A stretch of DNA of 64,000 nt from Aselliscus stoliczkanus (GCA_033961575.1 CM066737.1:63012771-63076770); one strand, 5' to 3'. Shown: positions 1-12,100, counted from the stretch's first letter. Numbers and translations are program-made. The notes: a model not told the origin generated them from the letters alone.

Positions 1-1061
1 GAGTGTGCTGTAACAGCCTTTGCAAATTTCCACTTTTTCAACATAAAAATAAAAATGCTATATGACTGACATAGATACAATCCCTTTTTATAAACTGTTC
101 GCCTTGGTAATCTCAAGGTCCAAGTGTAGATAGGAATCGGAAACAATAGGAGAGAAAAATAAAAACCATAGGCAAAGACTAGTCAGTGGGGTAAGCAAGC
201 ACGATTTTGTTTTCAATTGTTTCTGAATCCATTTTGTGAGGAATAACACCTTTGTTTACCAAACCTTGAGAGGCAAAGCTGATGCAATATGCAGTACGAG
301 ATTGCATTTCTGTCTCCTCTTATGTGCTGCATATTACAGCTGTGAAACATCCCCTCTCTGTGTTGCCTACAGCTGTGCACTAACTACGGCATCCCACAGA
401 AAGGTAGATTTCATTCTGACACCTGCATAGTACCTGAAGCCATAGGAATGGCATTACCAGGAGTGTTTCCGAAGTTTACAGCACATTAAACAAGAGTAAT
501 GGTTCTAATGGTGGGAATCACACACATATACTTTGTAACGATTTCCTAATTAAGGAACAAATCTTACTGGTTGTAGTTTAGACAAGAACCCCCCAAATCA
601 GGCAGCACATGTTACTGCAAATTAACATCTGCATAACTAATATACTGTACACCTGTTCATTAAGCCAATTACTGAACACTGCTAAATATCACCAGAACAC
701 TATGTTTAATGACGTGCACTTGCTAATGTTGTATACTTTCAATTGGGCCTCAGTAGCTCAGTAGGTAATGTATATTTTAGGAAGGACAAATGAAGTTGTC
801 TTAGAGGTTTTAGGGAGAATTTCCCGTGTTTGAAGTACTAGCTGAAATTCCATAACTGAAGTGTGGTTCTACCCTCAACCTAGTATTTGACTAATGAGGT
901 TATGGACGCTCTTCCCGTTAATCCAGAACCTCTGGGAAGTACCTCACTCCAGCTACAGTTAACCTCCTTACCTGCAAGTTGGCTCTGGCTGTGTAAGTAT
1001 GAACAGAGGTTTCGCGGGCCATCTCATGCATTCCCAGAACCTCCCATAATGTTAGATTTTA
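1..1061. other. Unique AT-rich sequence, no feature recognised
   Basis: Ordinary AT-rich single-copy-looking DNA. The only open frames are short (64 codons at 236-430, and one at 887 that runs into the SINE) and carry no recognisable domain. I see no promoter, exon or repeat that I can name. Confidence 0.5.
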
Positions 1062-1163
1062 TTTTTTTTGAGGGTAGTGTCACTGGCCCTCATATGTGGG
1101 ACCCAAACCGGGGCCACTGGATTCTCAAACCAGCGCTTAACCACCGCACCCCTTGGCTGGCCC
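1062..1163 (-). mobile_element. tRNA-derived SINE, short form (minus)
   Basis: Read on the minus strand this is the SINE head: the GGCC-rich 5' end lies at 1150-1163, a B-box-like block lies around 1112, and the CCAGTGACACTACCCTC 3' end is followed by a T-run at 1062-1069, the complement of the A tail. It lacks the long body seen in the 430-bp copies. Several CpG positions are mutated, so it is an older copy. No clear target-site duplication was found. Confidence 0.85.
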
Positions 1164-1639
1164 TAAATTTTCTAATTCCTATCACAATTCAATAAATCCA
1201 GCCAAAAAAAAAAAAAAACCCAAGGATTATCTGTGTAGAAGAGAGTACTAAGAAAAGCATAATGATACGGATTACGATGTTAAAACCCAGTACCACTATG
1301 TGAATAGGGCAATTACCGTTGATAATATGTTTGGATATTCATCCTACCATTTCTTTTTTAATTTGGTCCATCTCAGACAGTTACAATCTTGCACACAATT
1401 TAGTTTAATGCACAAGGCAGTTAACCTTCCTGAGCAACACTGAACAAAATAATACCCCAAAATATTTGTAGCCAGCACCTCAACTTGACAATGTAGGGTT
1501 TTTCAGACTGGGTTTCAGGTACTACCTTAGCATGTCAAGAAGAAACTCAGTGCTGTAGATCTCATCAAAGATTTATTCAAATGCAAGACCAATGCGAAAC
1601 TCTGTATCCAAAAAGAAACCTCGAACCTTTGGGGTATTT

Positions 1640-2690
1640 GCACTTGATTGTCTAATAAGCGTCTCAGATTTAGCACATCCCAAATCAAACTCCTTACGTT
1701 ACTCCCAAACCTGCTTTTTATTCTTCTCAATAAATGGCAACTCAAATCTAATTGTTCAAGCAAAGGGGTGGGGAGATGGAGGAGGTGGAGGAGGGAGGAG
1801 CAAGGGGAGGCAGAGAAAGAGAGAGGGGGGAGGAGGGGAAGGAGGAGGAAAGGGAAAAGAGGAGGGAGAGGAGGAAGAGGAGGAGGAAGAAGGAGAAGGT
1901 GAAAGAGAAGAACAAGAAGATGATGAACAAGAAAGTGGAATCATCGTTGACTCTTCTCTCTCACAGGCCACATCCCACTGGTGGCAAATCCAGTATTTTA
2001 TCACTTCTCATCACCTCCACTTCTTCCTCAGGGTTCCAAAACACCATTACTTCTAGCCTAGGTTACTGCACAAGCCTAATAAGCAGTATCCATTCAGCCT
2101 TTGCCTTTCTTCACTTGATCCTGTCAATTAAGTAATTAATGTCAGTCCTCTGTTCAAAACCCTCCAGTGGCTTCTTGTCTTATTCAGAGTAATAACCAGT
2201 CTTCACAATAGCCTAGAATGTCCTACTTCATATTTCATAGTCTCTCCTTAGCTACTCTAACATCACTTCCTACTACTTTCCTCTCATCCAGTCTATTCCA
2301 GCCATGCTAGCTTCCTTGCAGTTATTCAAATATAGCAGAAAAACTCTCACAGCAGAACCTCTGCACTTGATGTCATGTCATCTCCAGACCATCTCTCACT
2401 TCTTTCAGACCTTAATTCAATGTCACTTTCTCACAGAATCCTTCCCTGATGATGTGGTTCAAAATTGCAACCCCTTCCTTTTGGCTGTCCCTCTTCCCTT
2501 GGCCTGCTTCATTTTTCTCCACAGCAATGACCACCATCTCACATAATACATGTCTTCTTTATTTAATGTCTGTGCTTTCCACTTGGATGTAATCTCTGTT
2601 AAAAAGAGGGATTGTGACTGTTTTGTTCAGCGCTGTATACTAGCAGCTAGAATTGTGCCTGGAAAAGAACAGGCAGTGCAATTATTTTGG
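1640..2690 (+). mobile_element. LINE-2 (L2) 3' region, interrupted by purine repeat
   Basis: The sequence follows the L2 coding end and 3' UTR in order: a block around AATGGCAACTC (1732), GACTCTTCTCTCTCACA (1949), AAAACCCTCCAGTGGCTTC (2155), the TTCCCTGATG and TTTTTCTCCACAGCAATGACC blocks (2440-2530), and the terminal GTGCCTGG motif (2656). L2 is a CR1-clade non-LTR retrotransposon, long dead in placental mammals. A purine microsatellite (1765-1935) sits inside it, at the place where L2 normally has an A-rich codon run. Assignment is from remembered family sequence. Confidence 0.75.
1765..1935 (+). repeat. (GGA)n/(GAA)n purine tract
   Basis: A strongly strand-biased G/A tract. Positions 1812-1899 are about 88 consecutive purines with no C or T. 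The tract is built from GGA, GAGG and GAA units, so it can be read as low-complexity Glu/Arg/Gly or Ser/Pro frames on both strands; those frames are not genes. Polypurine mirror-like tracts of this length can adopt triplex (H-DNA) structure. Confidence 0.95.
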
Positions 2691-2759
2691 CATTTATCCT
2701 CCATATATAGTCTCATTTGTGCCCAGTGACTGATTTATAAGAGTCTGTATTCAAGTACT

Positions 2760-3230
2760 ATTAAGTAAAAGGTTATAAATGTTCATCAATTGGAGACAAA
2801 TTTAATTAATTATGGTATATTAGGCATTGTTTATAACAGCGAAATATTTGAAATGAGCCAAAAGCTCATGATTAGAAGACTACTTCATTAATCCATGGTA
2901 TGCCCCCTCGGTGGACTATTCCGCCGCTATATCCACAACCAAGGATGCTCTTTATGGAATGATCTTCAATAAATATCATTAAATGAAGCAAAGAACGTAT
3001 ACAAGACTGCTCAGGACACACTGCCATTTATGGGGGAAACAAGGAAGGAATATTTATACGTATTTGCTGGTACATGCATAAAATGTTTCTGGGAAGGTTT
3101 ACTGGAAATTTATTCCATTAGTTACTTATGGTGGGGGGGGACTCAGCAACTGAGAGACAGAAATGAGAGGAAGAAATTTCACTCCACGCTATTTTTGTGC
3201 CTCTCGGATTTTCAAACATATAAATATATT
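2760..3230 (+). mobile_element. Probable old L1 3' fragment
   Basis: The stretch has the feel of the L1 ORF2/3' UTR junction: wording like ATGTTCATCAATTGGAGAC (a second-strand block common in L1 ends), a repeated ATTAATCCATGGTATG block, and a later GTATACAAGACTGCTCAGG block. Highly diverged, so the assignment is tentative. Confidence 0.35.
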
Positions 3231-3275
3231 CTCAACTCAAAAATTAATAGAAAAAGAAAACGAAAAAAGAAAACA

Positions 3276-3707
3276 GGGCCGGCAGAGTGACGCATTGGTT
3301 AAGAGCTGGCTTGGGACGCCAGCAGCCCTGGTTCGGATCCCACATGAGTACCTTTGACACTGCCCTCTACAGCTAAGATGGTGAACAATAGCTCCACCTG
3401 TGGCTGGGCTGCTGTGCGTCCCCGGGGCGGCATAGCTGCAGCCCCTGCTGCAGTGGGTTGCCATAGGCTACAGTGAGTGGCCAGCAGCCAGCGTGAGTGG
3501 CTGGCAGCCCGAGTGAGCTGCCCAGTGCCGCTGTGAGCGGCCGTCCAGAGGCCGGCGACCGATCTGCCTCATCCAGGAAGAGCACAATGACGATACCAAC
3601 ATGGGCCAGTGAAGCAACTTCCTCCGTAGCTACGATGAACAACAAAAGGACAGCAACTTGTCTGTTCCCCTTCCCCAATTCCCCAATAAAATTAAAAAAA
3701 AAAAAAA
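3276..3707 (+). mobile_element. tRNA-derived SINE, long form (plus)
   Basis: Begins GGGCCGGCAGAGTGACGCAT (A-box region) and has a GGTTCGGATCCC B-box block at 3331. After the short-form end (CACTGCCCTC, 3358) it continues through a GC-rich body with CTACAGCTAAGATGG, CATAGGCTACAGTG and AACATGGGCCAGTGA blocks, and ends CCAATAAAATT plus an A tail. The AATAAA near the tail is typical of T+ class SINEs. About 430 bp, apparently complete. Open frames on both strands across it are artefacts of its GC-rich body. Confidence 0.9.
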
Positions 3708-4568
3708 TGATTTCACGGCGAAGAGGTCTCTAATATATGAATGCATAGCAATGCTCTAGGGTGCCAGTTGGTGGCAAAGTGCTTTGTGCCCTTTGGGTTG
3801 CAGTGTAGACATGTAGCCAAGGCTTCAAGTAGCACAATAAACAGACAAAGCAGAGGAAGAGCAAAGTGACACACACCGAATGGCAGCCTTGTTGGAGAGG
3901 TATATCAGAATGCTTAAATGAAATTCAAATATGCAAAATTTTAACATATTCATATGCCATAAGAGTGGGGGAAGGCTTAAAGACTCGCGTGCCTAAGGAA
4001 TTCCATCTTCTTCACAATTTACTATGTCTGATGCCCATATTTCTTATCACTGGTACCAACACATTCATTTTCTTATTCCCCACTTATGATTTATAAAAGA
4101 AAGTCAAATTGCAATAAAATATTAAAGTACCTGCACAAACATTTCCTCTATAGACAAAAATAGCAATGCTACAAAACCAGAGCTGTTGCTTGGTATACAG
4201 CACTGTCATATCTGTAAAAATGCCTGGATTCATTGTACCAAAGGCAATGTAAGAGTTTCAATGAATTATACTATCTGCAAAGGATACTCTGAAGGTGAAA
4301 TATATAAAAGTCAAGGGCGACCTAGATATAGAAACAAGTAGGCCTCCCCGGGACAATTAAACCAATTGAGAAGAATGGGTGAAGACTAGCTCCTGCAAGA
4401 CCAATTCAGGTACATGGCTTGAACTACAGTTTCTGTAATTTTATTGCTATCCCCAGACTCTTATGAGCTGGGAAAATATTGGGTACACATAATTATTAGG
4501 GGTCTACATTCAAACACCACCAGGCACTGCACTGGATGGATTTCCCTATTAATGGTGCAGGGTAGATA
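3708..4568. other. Unique sequence, nothing recognised
   Basis: AT-rich DNA. A 76-codon open frame at 3866-4096 has no recognisable domain or codon signal. No repeat was identified with confidence. Confidence 0.45.
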
Positions 4569-4980
4569 TTTGTATTAGTCTAGTCTGCTCAGGACGCCAT
4601 AACAAACTACCACAGACTGCATGGCTTAAACAACAGAAATTTCTCACAGTTCTGCATCCTGGCGAGTTCAAGATCAAGGTGCTGGCAAGGTAGTTCTCAT
4701 TCTCAGGTCTATTCTCTTGGCTTATAGCAGGCAGCCACCAGTTCATTTTGGGCTCGCATGGCCTTTCCCTGGTGCATGTGCAGGACAGAGAGTGAGTGAG
4801 CCACCTCTCAGGTGCCTCTTCCTATAAGGACACTAATCCTATTGGATCAGGGTGCCCATGTTTATGATCTCATTTAAACTTAATTACTTCCTTGGAGGCC
4901 CCACTTCCAAGTACAACCACACTGCTCCCAAGGCTTCAATATATAAATTTGGGGGAGACATAAACATTCAGTCCATAACG
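4569..4980 (-). mobile_element. MLT1-type MaLR solo LTR (minus)
   Basis: On the plus strand it opens TATTAGTCTAGTCTGCTCAG, then ACAACAGAAATTTCTCACAG, ATCAAGGTGCTGGC, TATAAGGACACTAATCC, GAGGCCCCACTTCC and ends GGGGGAGACATAAACATTCA. This is the reverse of the MLT1 LTR of the ERVL-MaLR group, an ancient non-coding endogenous retrovirus-like LTR. No internal region was seen next to it, so it is a solo LTR. Confidence 0.85.
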
Positions 4981-5105
4981 GTATTATTATTCTTATTTTA
5001 CGAATAGGTCCCCAGAAACGTGCAAAACATCTGAGAAAAGTTAAATGGCAGAGCTGGGATTCAAACCCAAGCTGTCTGATCTCAAAGTCTGTGCTCTTGA
5101 CACAG
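4981..5105 (-). mobile_element. MIR SINE fragment (minus)
   Basis: Matches the reverse of the MIR core: a TTATTTTACGAATAGG block, then TTAAATGGCAGAGCTGGGAT and TCAAACCCAAGCTGTCTGA, ending in the CTGTGCTCTTGAC region derived from the tRNA head. It abuts the MLT1 LTR. Confidence 0.75.
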
Positions 5106-5780
5106 GGCTCCCCCATTCTCCATAGATACGGGAGATTCACAGTTGCCTCCCATATATTTGTTACTAAATAATTCAAGATAAATGGGTTCAGTAGAGATGC
5201 TGAACAGACCCCATGGTTTCAAATCTCTCACAGAGTTCTTCCTTGTGGCCTAACTAAAATGTTTTGCTCTACCTTCTAGAGTATAAATCAAAGCCAGGGT
5301 TTCTTTTTCTACACAAGCTTGGCATCCCTGCTTGCCCAAACTGGAATTCGGAGCTCAATGGTCAATAATCTCTATAGGAGGTGCTGGGTGGTAATTTTTT
5401 TAATGTTTGATGGGAAGGTGAAGAAGAGATGGAGCACTGGCTTGGGGTATGTGTTCCTACATAGTCCAGGCTTGAAGACTGATTTTTTTAATCGCTTGTG
5501 AATGAAGAACTAGAGTGAGAGCCTTAGAGACTATGTCAGGGATCAAAGGGTTCAGAGACGTCACGAGATCTAAAAAACTGGTTGTGCAAGGTGGAGAAAT
5601 ACGCTCATAAAACGCACAGGCTTGATGAGGAAGCTCAAGCCAAAGAAAGGTAGCTGATGAGTCAAGATCCTCTCCACCCCCATAAGCCCCAGAAATGAAC
5701 CAGAAGAGTCTCTGAAAAGCAGCTGAGGCAAATTCTAGGAATTGTGTCAAGGGGGAGTTCTGGATAGGACCAGGTAATCA
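5106..5780. other. Unique sequence, nothing recognised
   Basis: Contains a 97-codon minus frame at 5457-5750 without a recognisable domain. No repeat was identified. Confidence 0.4.
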
Positions 5781-5784
5781 AGAC

Positions 5785-5955
5785 TTCAGGCTTTGCAGGT
5801 CATACAGTTGCTGTTGCAACTCTCTTCAAATCTGGCACTGATGCGTGAAGGCAGCCATAGACAATAAGTAACAAATGAGTATGGTGGCATTTGAATAACA
5901 CCTTATTTACAAAAATGGGTGCCGGGCTGGGTTTGCCTTCTGTGATGTGTCAGCC
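5785..5955 (+). mobile_element. Old hAT (MER1-type) nonautonomous fragment
   Basis: Contains the blocks CAGGCTTTGCAGGTCATAC, AAGGCAGCCATAGACAATA, CACCTTATTTACAAAAATGG and GGCTGGGTTTGCC, in the order of a widespread eutherian hAT-Charlie MITE whose ends read like CAGGGGTCGGCAAACT. Both terminal repeats are lost here. The exact subfamily name is not certain from memory. Confidence 0.65.
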
Positions 5956-6174
5956 CCCAGCATCACACGTGCTTGTCAAGCGTCCAGTCCTTCATCCTCT
6001 TCCTTTTGCAACTGAGGTCAATTTCAGTTTAGTCTTGCTTAAACCTTTGAAAGCGTTCAACCTTCTTGCAAAATAGCATGTAGACGTGCCTTACTAGAAT
6101 TGCTGAGTGATAATTTTGTCCTTCAAATAGCATTCACATAATCAAATACATTTATAACTACTCATGCTTTTTAT

Positions 6175-6291
6175 TGTTTTAAAATTTATTTTTTTTTGAG
6201 GGCAGTGTCACTGGCCCTCCTCTGTGGGACCCGAACCGGGGCCGCTGGCTTTGCAAGCCAGCGCTTAACCACTGCGCCACTCAGCCGGCCC
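6175..6291 (-). mobile_element. tRNA-derived SINE, short form (minus)
   Basis: The minus-strand SINE head ends at the GGCCGGC block (6285-6291). The plus-strand T-rich tail leads into GAGGGCAGTGTCACTGGCCC. Flanks read CTCATGCTTTTTA before and CTCAGGCTTTTTC after, a decayed target-site duplication that supports insertion by L1 machinery. Confidence 0.85.
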
Positions 6292-7134
6292 TCCTCAGGC
6301 TTTTTCAATGTGTCAATCCCACAGGGATCAATGGTTTGATCTTAAAAACAACTGTCTCCTATTTCTTCCCCATATATTCTCATATGACTTTATCATATGT
6401 CTACATGTAAAATGACCCTAAAACCAACTCAGCCTTCATAAAATTATAAATTTCATTTTTACCATCCCATCAATATCTGGGTAGAATGAGAGCTCATAAG
6501 GAGCTATACAATGTTTGGTAATGCTTCACATGGGATACACTGGTTTATGATAAGATGAAAATCTGAGTTCTGTAAAAAACATATAAATCAGGCTTTGAAT
6601 TTCATGTAATACAATTCTCTTAGTTTATGCACATACAAATATAACTGAGTATTTCAATTTGGTTTGTTGCCGGCTGAGCTCAATGGGAAACAACCACAGT
6701 TACACAGTCTGTTTCCTCTTTCGGATTCCAACTGGTTTCAATTTTCTCTTTTAGCAGCAAGTTTCTTTAGTTCAGAAAGTAAGTCAGTGTGTTCTGTTGA
6801 AGGCAATCGAAGCATTAGGAAAGTCTTGAGAAGGGTAGGAGAGAGAGTACCTGAAGTTTTCATCTTTTTTTTTTTAAATTCAAGTGTAGTCTGTTGGGAG
6901 CTTTCTATTTGAGAGCAGTAAGCAACATATGAGACTATTTTGGAAATGTGAAAAGCCATGATAAGAACAAAATTTCAATTGGCTTAAAGTTATACTGCTC
7001 TTAGGACAGACTCACGACCCCCCTTCCTTCCCAACCAGTTTTCCTCTGTGTTACACTACCAAGAATGTAGGATGTCTATTATCTCCCTGTGCTTCCCCAT
7101 TCTCTCATCCACTTGTATTCTGGATTTGAACACA
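6292..7134. other. Unique sequence, nothing recognised
   Basis: AT-rich DNA. Short frames at 6664-6912 and 6738-6959 overlap on opposite strands and lack domain signals. Confidence 0.45.
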
Positions 7135-7262
7135 CCTGTAGCTATGGAATCAGAAAGTCAGAACCTCTATTGGTAGATAGGTAGAGCCTCAGAACCTGCA
7201 TCTCTTAAAAACTCCCCAGGTAATTCTGGGTATTAGCAAGGTTTGGAACAACTGCTCTAAGG
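7135..7262. mobile_element. MER5-like hAT-Charlie fragment
   Basis: The block AACCTGCATCTCTTAAAAAC followed by TCCCCAGGTAATTCTGG and TTTGGAACAACTGCTCTA resembles the right half of the MER5A palindromic MITE. The left half is poorly preserved. Confidence 0.5.
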
Positions 7263-8268
7263 CATATAACACAACACTCGTAACAGCTAAATAAACACTC
7301 CCCCAATTGAAAAGTGCAAATATCATCAACAGTAACCCATGGAAGCCCTGTTTGTAGTTTTTTCTAAAGTTTATAATCTAACATTGACCAAGGCAACACT
7401 TGGTCAACGATTGGGCTCATGTTAGTGACAAGTAATGAGATTTTAAGAGAAAGCAGTGGACACTCAAGGCACACTCTCTTTAATTTTAAATCAATTATCA
7501 ACTTGAGGGCAAGGATCTTGCCATATATTTCTATAATTCATCATTCTGCTAAGTACACAGAAGTTTTAGGAATAAATAAGAATGCATATTATGTATTCAC
7601 TAAAAACATGTATGCACATAATACATACTAAAATTAATAACCAATACCATTGCCTCTCTCCCCTTTCAGAGATGCAGTTATCACAATGGTAGAAGAGGAG
7701 ACAAAGCAAAAAACAATGATTTGCCATTGAAAACAAAAGTGAAAGATAGTAGTTGAAGACGAATTTATCCTGGCGGGATGGAAACAATTTCGTGTTTCAC
7801 CGAGTCACTGAAAATAACCTGGGCAGGTTAAGGACTTGGAATATGCAAAATAGGAAAAGACAAACTATTGTAGTCCATAAAAACTGGAGTCTTCAATAAA
7901 GGGAAAATTCAGTCTAACCAAAATCCATCCTTGAGCTAGACAAAATGCTAAGCAGCTCACGGTAGCTGGGCTTCATTACTTTTGCACACCAAGTAGCCAT
8001 TTTAAAGTTTGTATGCCTTAGAACAATAGAACTCAAGAACTAAAAACAAAGTACATATTTCTTAATAGAATACTCTGTTTATGTCAAGGTCAATTTCAGT
8101 TATGTTCCCAGCTAGCACCATGTTAATACCACCTATAAACAACGAGAAGAATAATAATAACCTGAGTTCAATATGGAAGCTATTTATCAAAGTAAATTAA
8201 GTCAACTTCTGTGAAACCAATTCAATACTTGCACTTAGTCTGATGTTCAGTCATTGATAACCATAATT

Positions 8269-8270
<2 letters not shown>
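7263..8270. other. Unique sequence, nothing recognised
   Basis: No repeat or coding signal that I can name. Two short overlapping frames (7419-7631 plus, 7566-7787 minus) look like chance. Confidence 0.45.

Positions 8271-8308
<38 letters not shown>
8271..8308 (+). repeat. (TG)n microsatellite
   Basis: About 19 uninterrupted TG units. Alternating purine-pyrimidine of this length is prone to length change and can form Z-DNA. Confidence 0.97.
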
Positions 8309-8310
<2 letters not shown>

Positions 8311-10154
8311 ATTAAATGTATCATAGTTAGGTGGCTTCAGTTTAACAAGGAGCTTCCAAATGCCAGAAACAGTTTGGAATGCAAGCTTTTAAGAACTTCA
8401 AAAAAAAATGTTCTTGGATGAGGGCCCAGCTATGTGAAACTCTTTCCTGTGAAAACTATCTTTTAATAATACTCTATTCAGAGGTGTAGAGCATTTTTAA
8501 TATAACTGCAAAACATATACCATAAAACAAGAACATAAGCCTAGTCATTTATTGTAGAATAATTGGTAATTACCTATTGTGTACCTTTTATTAATTTTTA
8601 AGCGCAAGAGGTAGATAATTGAGGGTTCTGCATGGTTTATAAAGGTCTGTGTAAGATAAAAGCAACACTTACGATTAAACACTAAATCTCAGAGCAAAAA
8701 AAAACTCAAATGTAAACTGTATCCTCAATGTATGGCTACCTAAATTCTTTGAAAACTAGAATGCAGATAGAGTTATTACTATGTAAAGTAAAACACATCT
8801 CATAAAGATTGGAATGAAACCTGCATTATAAAAAAAAAATCAGAAATCCCTCGAATTTAAGATTTTACAGGAAACTTAGAAGAGACAGTAATAAACCAGA
8901 TAAGAAACAGCTGCTAATAGTCTCAGACTGCAAATAAATTTGAGTGGATCAGGACAGCGACCTGCTGACTCTTTTTCCTAGCAAACTATTTCCAGCCTGC
9001 TGTGCCCGTCATTAGGCTGGCCTTTACTTCACCCCAGCCACTTCAGTCCCATCATCGTGGGGGCTCACTGTTGATTTCCTCATGGCTGCCGCCAAAGTGA
9101 GCCTCTGCTTTTAGCCTACAATGAACTTAAGCCCTGGTTATAACTAGAGAGAGGGAGAGCAGGAAGGCAATACATAAAATTTGGAACAAAAGCATCATGA
9201 AGAAATATAATCAAATTAAAAGCTTCAAATTGGCTAATAAGAAATGATAGATTCCTATTTCTTACTGGAAAACCATAGTAAAACATCAGGTAAAAAACAT
9301 GAACTCCAAAGTTTGGTGTGACAATCCATGAAGCGAGCGAAAGCACTAATATATCTAGCTTTCTGCTTAGATCCCATGGAAATAAATCTGATAAGATTTT
9401 TAAAGGAGCAGAGATTACATATCTGATATCTGGTGCAGTATTTTTAAAATAATGAGGCATACAAGATACAACAGGGGTAAGTGAATACAAAAAATGAAAT
9501 GGTTATACTTATTTAAAATCACCCTGAAAGTTCTACATCCAAAATATATGCATTTAATATATCATGGATATGACATGAGTTATGGTGGGTACAGTTCCTC
9601 GTGAGCTTAATACAGATGAGAAGATTACAGGTTGTAATTTTAAGTGATTTTTGCCTATTGTCTACCTGGGATGAATCTACCTAAAAATAGAAAAGGTATG
9701 TCAAGACACCTGAATGACTGCAAGACTGCAAACTACTTTGAGCTTGAATCCCTTCACATCTTTGCTGTCAAACCTGTATCTATTAACACCCAAATAAAGT
9801 ACCACTTTCTCTATGAACCTCTCCAATTACCACTACATTCTTTGCCTACCTCCATCACTGAGAAGGTACTTTCCACATGCTGCCCTATTTAATTAAGGCT
9901 TATGTATGCATCTTATTGCCTTCCCTTAGTCACAAGTTCACAGAGAAAAACAACATGTTTGGTCCAACTTCGTTTCCCACTCCATCCCACTTCCCATAGT
10001 ATCTAGACTATGAGAGTCAACAAATATTCTGTGAATCAAATATGTGAAACAGTACAGTGCAAAAAATGATGAGGGTGCAGAAAGAGAAATAAGAATTTGA
10101 TGATCTTCTCTATTCAAGAAGTAACTGAAGCCTAAGCAGTGACTGAACAGTGAG
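8309..10154. other. Unique sequence, nothing recognised
   Basis: The longest frame is 124 codons on the minus strand (9116-9490). It is hydrophobic and cysteine-containing but matches nothing I know and sits in AT-rich DNA, so I do not call it a gene. The stretch 8930-9115 is less AT-rich and reads like conserved non-coding DNA, with CTGCTGACTC and CTCATGGCTGCCGCC blocks. Confidence 0.4.
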
Positions 10155-10560
10155 AAGGAATTCAAGACAGAAGATTAGACCCTGGGGGAGGCCAGAAGTC
10201 ATGGGCACAGAGAAGAAAGAACAGCCAATTATGAGGACAAAAAGAACAATCAAAAAGGTGTGAGACACAAGGGAACACTCTGTCCCCACAGTGAGGAAGA
10301 AAAATGTTTCAATAAGAGAAAGTCATCAACAGTGTCAACGACAGTGGGAAGGTCAAGCATAGATTAAGTTCTGGGATGGGGAGGGGGGGAAAGACCAGAA
10401 GAAAATAGGCCATTTCAGACCATATAGGGCAATTTCAAGAAAGCAATGACAATAAGCACCATATTACAGGATGCGAGGAAGTGAATGGAAACAGTGTGTC
10501 AAGACCACTCACTTGAGTAGGAAAAATAACTTTCTCCATAGTATGAAGGAGACAAAAGCC
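10155..10560 (-). mobile_element. LINE-2 fragment (minus)
   Basis: Blocks such as AAAGTCATCAACAGTGTCAA followed by AGTGGGAAGGTCAAG are the reverse of the L2 reverse-transcriptase segment around its FDTVDH motif, diverged. The start and end are approximate. Confidence 0.5.
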
Positions 10561-11839
10561 ATGGAGTTGAACCCCAGCTTTGTATAAGAAGGCACCGGAC
10601 TGTCAACTTCATGAACAGCTTTTATTCCCCAAATGATTTCAGAACAAAGCCAGCATACAATGACTTACTGGACAGGATCAATAGAAACTGTGCAAAAGAG
10701 ATGATCCTTTTGCACATGTTGCATCAATATCTATAACGATCCATGTTGCATCAATATCTATAACGGAAGGGGGCAAGGTGACACACTAGCCCAAAGCTTC
10801 CTGAAATGGCTCCTTAATGAAATCAACCAGGAAAAGCAAGTCCACATAGTGAGTAAGCAAGGACCACGCCCTCTTTTTACCAATGACAAAATTGCCTTTT
10901 CTAGGGTTATAGGAATAGCAATGTAGTTTGAAGCAGTACCAACCGATCTAGGCTCAACATTATTATTTAGAGAACTAAATGCTTAGACAAGAAGCAAGGC
11001 CCATAAGACCCTGTTGACATCTATGGCAAAGAAACACAATAACTCCATTGATATGACTCAGCAAATGAATAAAATTGGAATGTTTAACAGTAAACTTTCC
11101 AGAAGCAGTAGCCTCCGTCATTTTGATTGGAATACAAAAGTCACTGAAGAACGAACTGCCGATGAACATCACAACACTATTTAACTTGGTCGTACCGGGG
11201 CTAAAGTAAAATAAGAAGTGTTAATCTCTAACATTAGCTGAAGGAAATAAACTGGCTGTCATCCAATTAACCGCGGTGTCCTAAAGGTGTAAAATCTGAC
11301 CATATGTAGACCTATGGTAGTTAGGAAAGATTCCCACTACTCATACAGATGGATCAGCTAGGTGCCCCACCAACAACACAGCAGGTGGCTTTCTCAACTT
11401 ACTGACTGCATTTGTCATCTCAGTAAGAAAAAATATTCAAAGGAAAAATACTATTTGCTGGGTCAATTCAGCGACAAACGCATGCTAGTTCAAACAATTT
11501 CAATGCAATATAATTCAAGAAACAGTGAAGATCCTGCTAGGGGATAAGGTGCTACCCTAGGAAATACAGGAGTTCTAGGAAATACTCACTGCCTTAAGAA
11601 ACCTTTGGTATCTAACACGATTGCCAAATGAACATTTCAATTAAATCTTTGTTTTGGGTTTTATTTGAAAGGCAATTGCTTATACCTTCCTATGTCTCTG
11701 GATGCCATGCCTAAATTAACAGTTAGTAATAACATACAAAGAAAATCAAACATTTAATTTCTTTTCTAATATCAGTTACTATTAATGATGTTGATTATAT
11801 TATTTAATGAGTTCTTTAGATTATATATCTCCATCCCTT
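10561..11839. other. Unrecognised sequence with a short tandem duplication
   Basis: No coding or repeat family was recognised. Positions 10715-10765 contain a 24-bp word (CATGTTGCATCAATATCTAT plus AACG) repeated twice at a 27-bp period. The remainder looks single-copy. Confidence 0.4.
10715..10765 (+). repeat. Two-copy 27-bp tandem duplication
   Basis: CATGTTGCATCAATATCTAT plus AACG occurs at 10715-10738 and again at 10742-10765 with no mismatch, separated by ATC. Identity implies a recent replication-slippage duplication. Confidence 0.95.
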
Positions 11840-12010
11840 CATTATCATAATAACTATTCAAGGTAAACATCCCTTTTTAACTACACAAACACGCAGGTTC
11901 AGGGCAGGGAACTAACATGGTCCATCTAACAAGAAATCAATCTGGGATTCAAACTCAAAGCAGTAGAGCTTTCCTGCCCATATTCCTTCCACTACAGCAA
12001 GCTGACACTC
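11840..12010 (-). mobile_element. MIR SINE fragment (minus)
   Basis: Reverse MIR pattern: an A-rich TTTTTAACTACACAAAC block in the position of the usual ATTTTACAGATGAGG, then AATCTGGGATTCAAACTCAA and the GCCCATATTCCTTCCACTAC end. Diverged. Confidence 0.55.
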
Positions 12011-12100
12011 TTAGCGTGTTGGACTATCATCTCATTAATGAGCTATCATGTGTAAAACATGAAGCACAATGACTGGCACTTAGGAATCTCCATAAATGCC

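Noticed and set aside
1592..2056. 154-codon frame with a Gly/Glu/Lys-rich middle
   Set aside because: Low-complexity translation of a purine microsatellite inside L2.
9116..9490. 124-codon minus frame with hydrophobic runs
   Set aside because: No recognisable domain, AT-rich context, no splice or promoter signal; length is within chance for this much AT-rich DNA.
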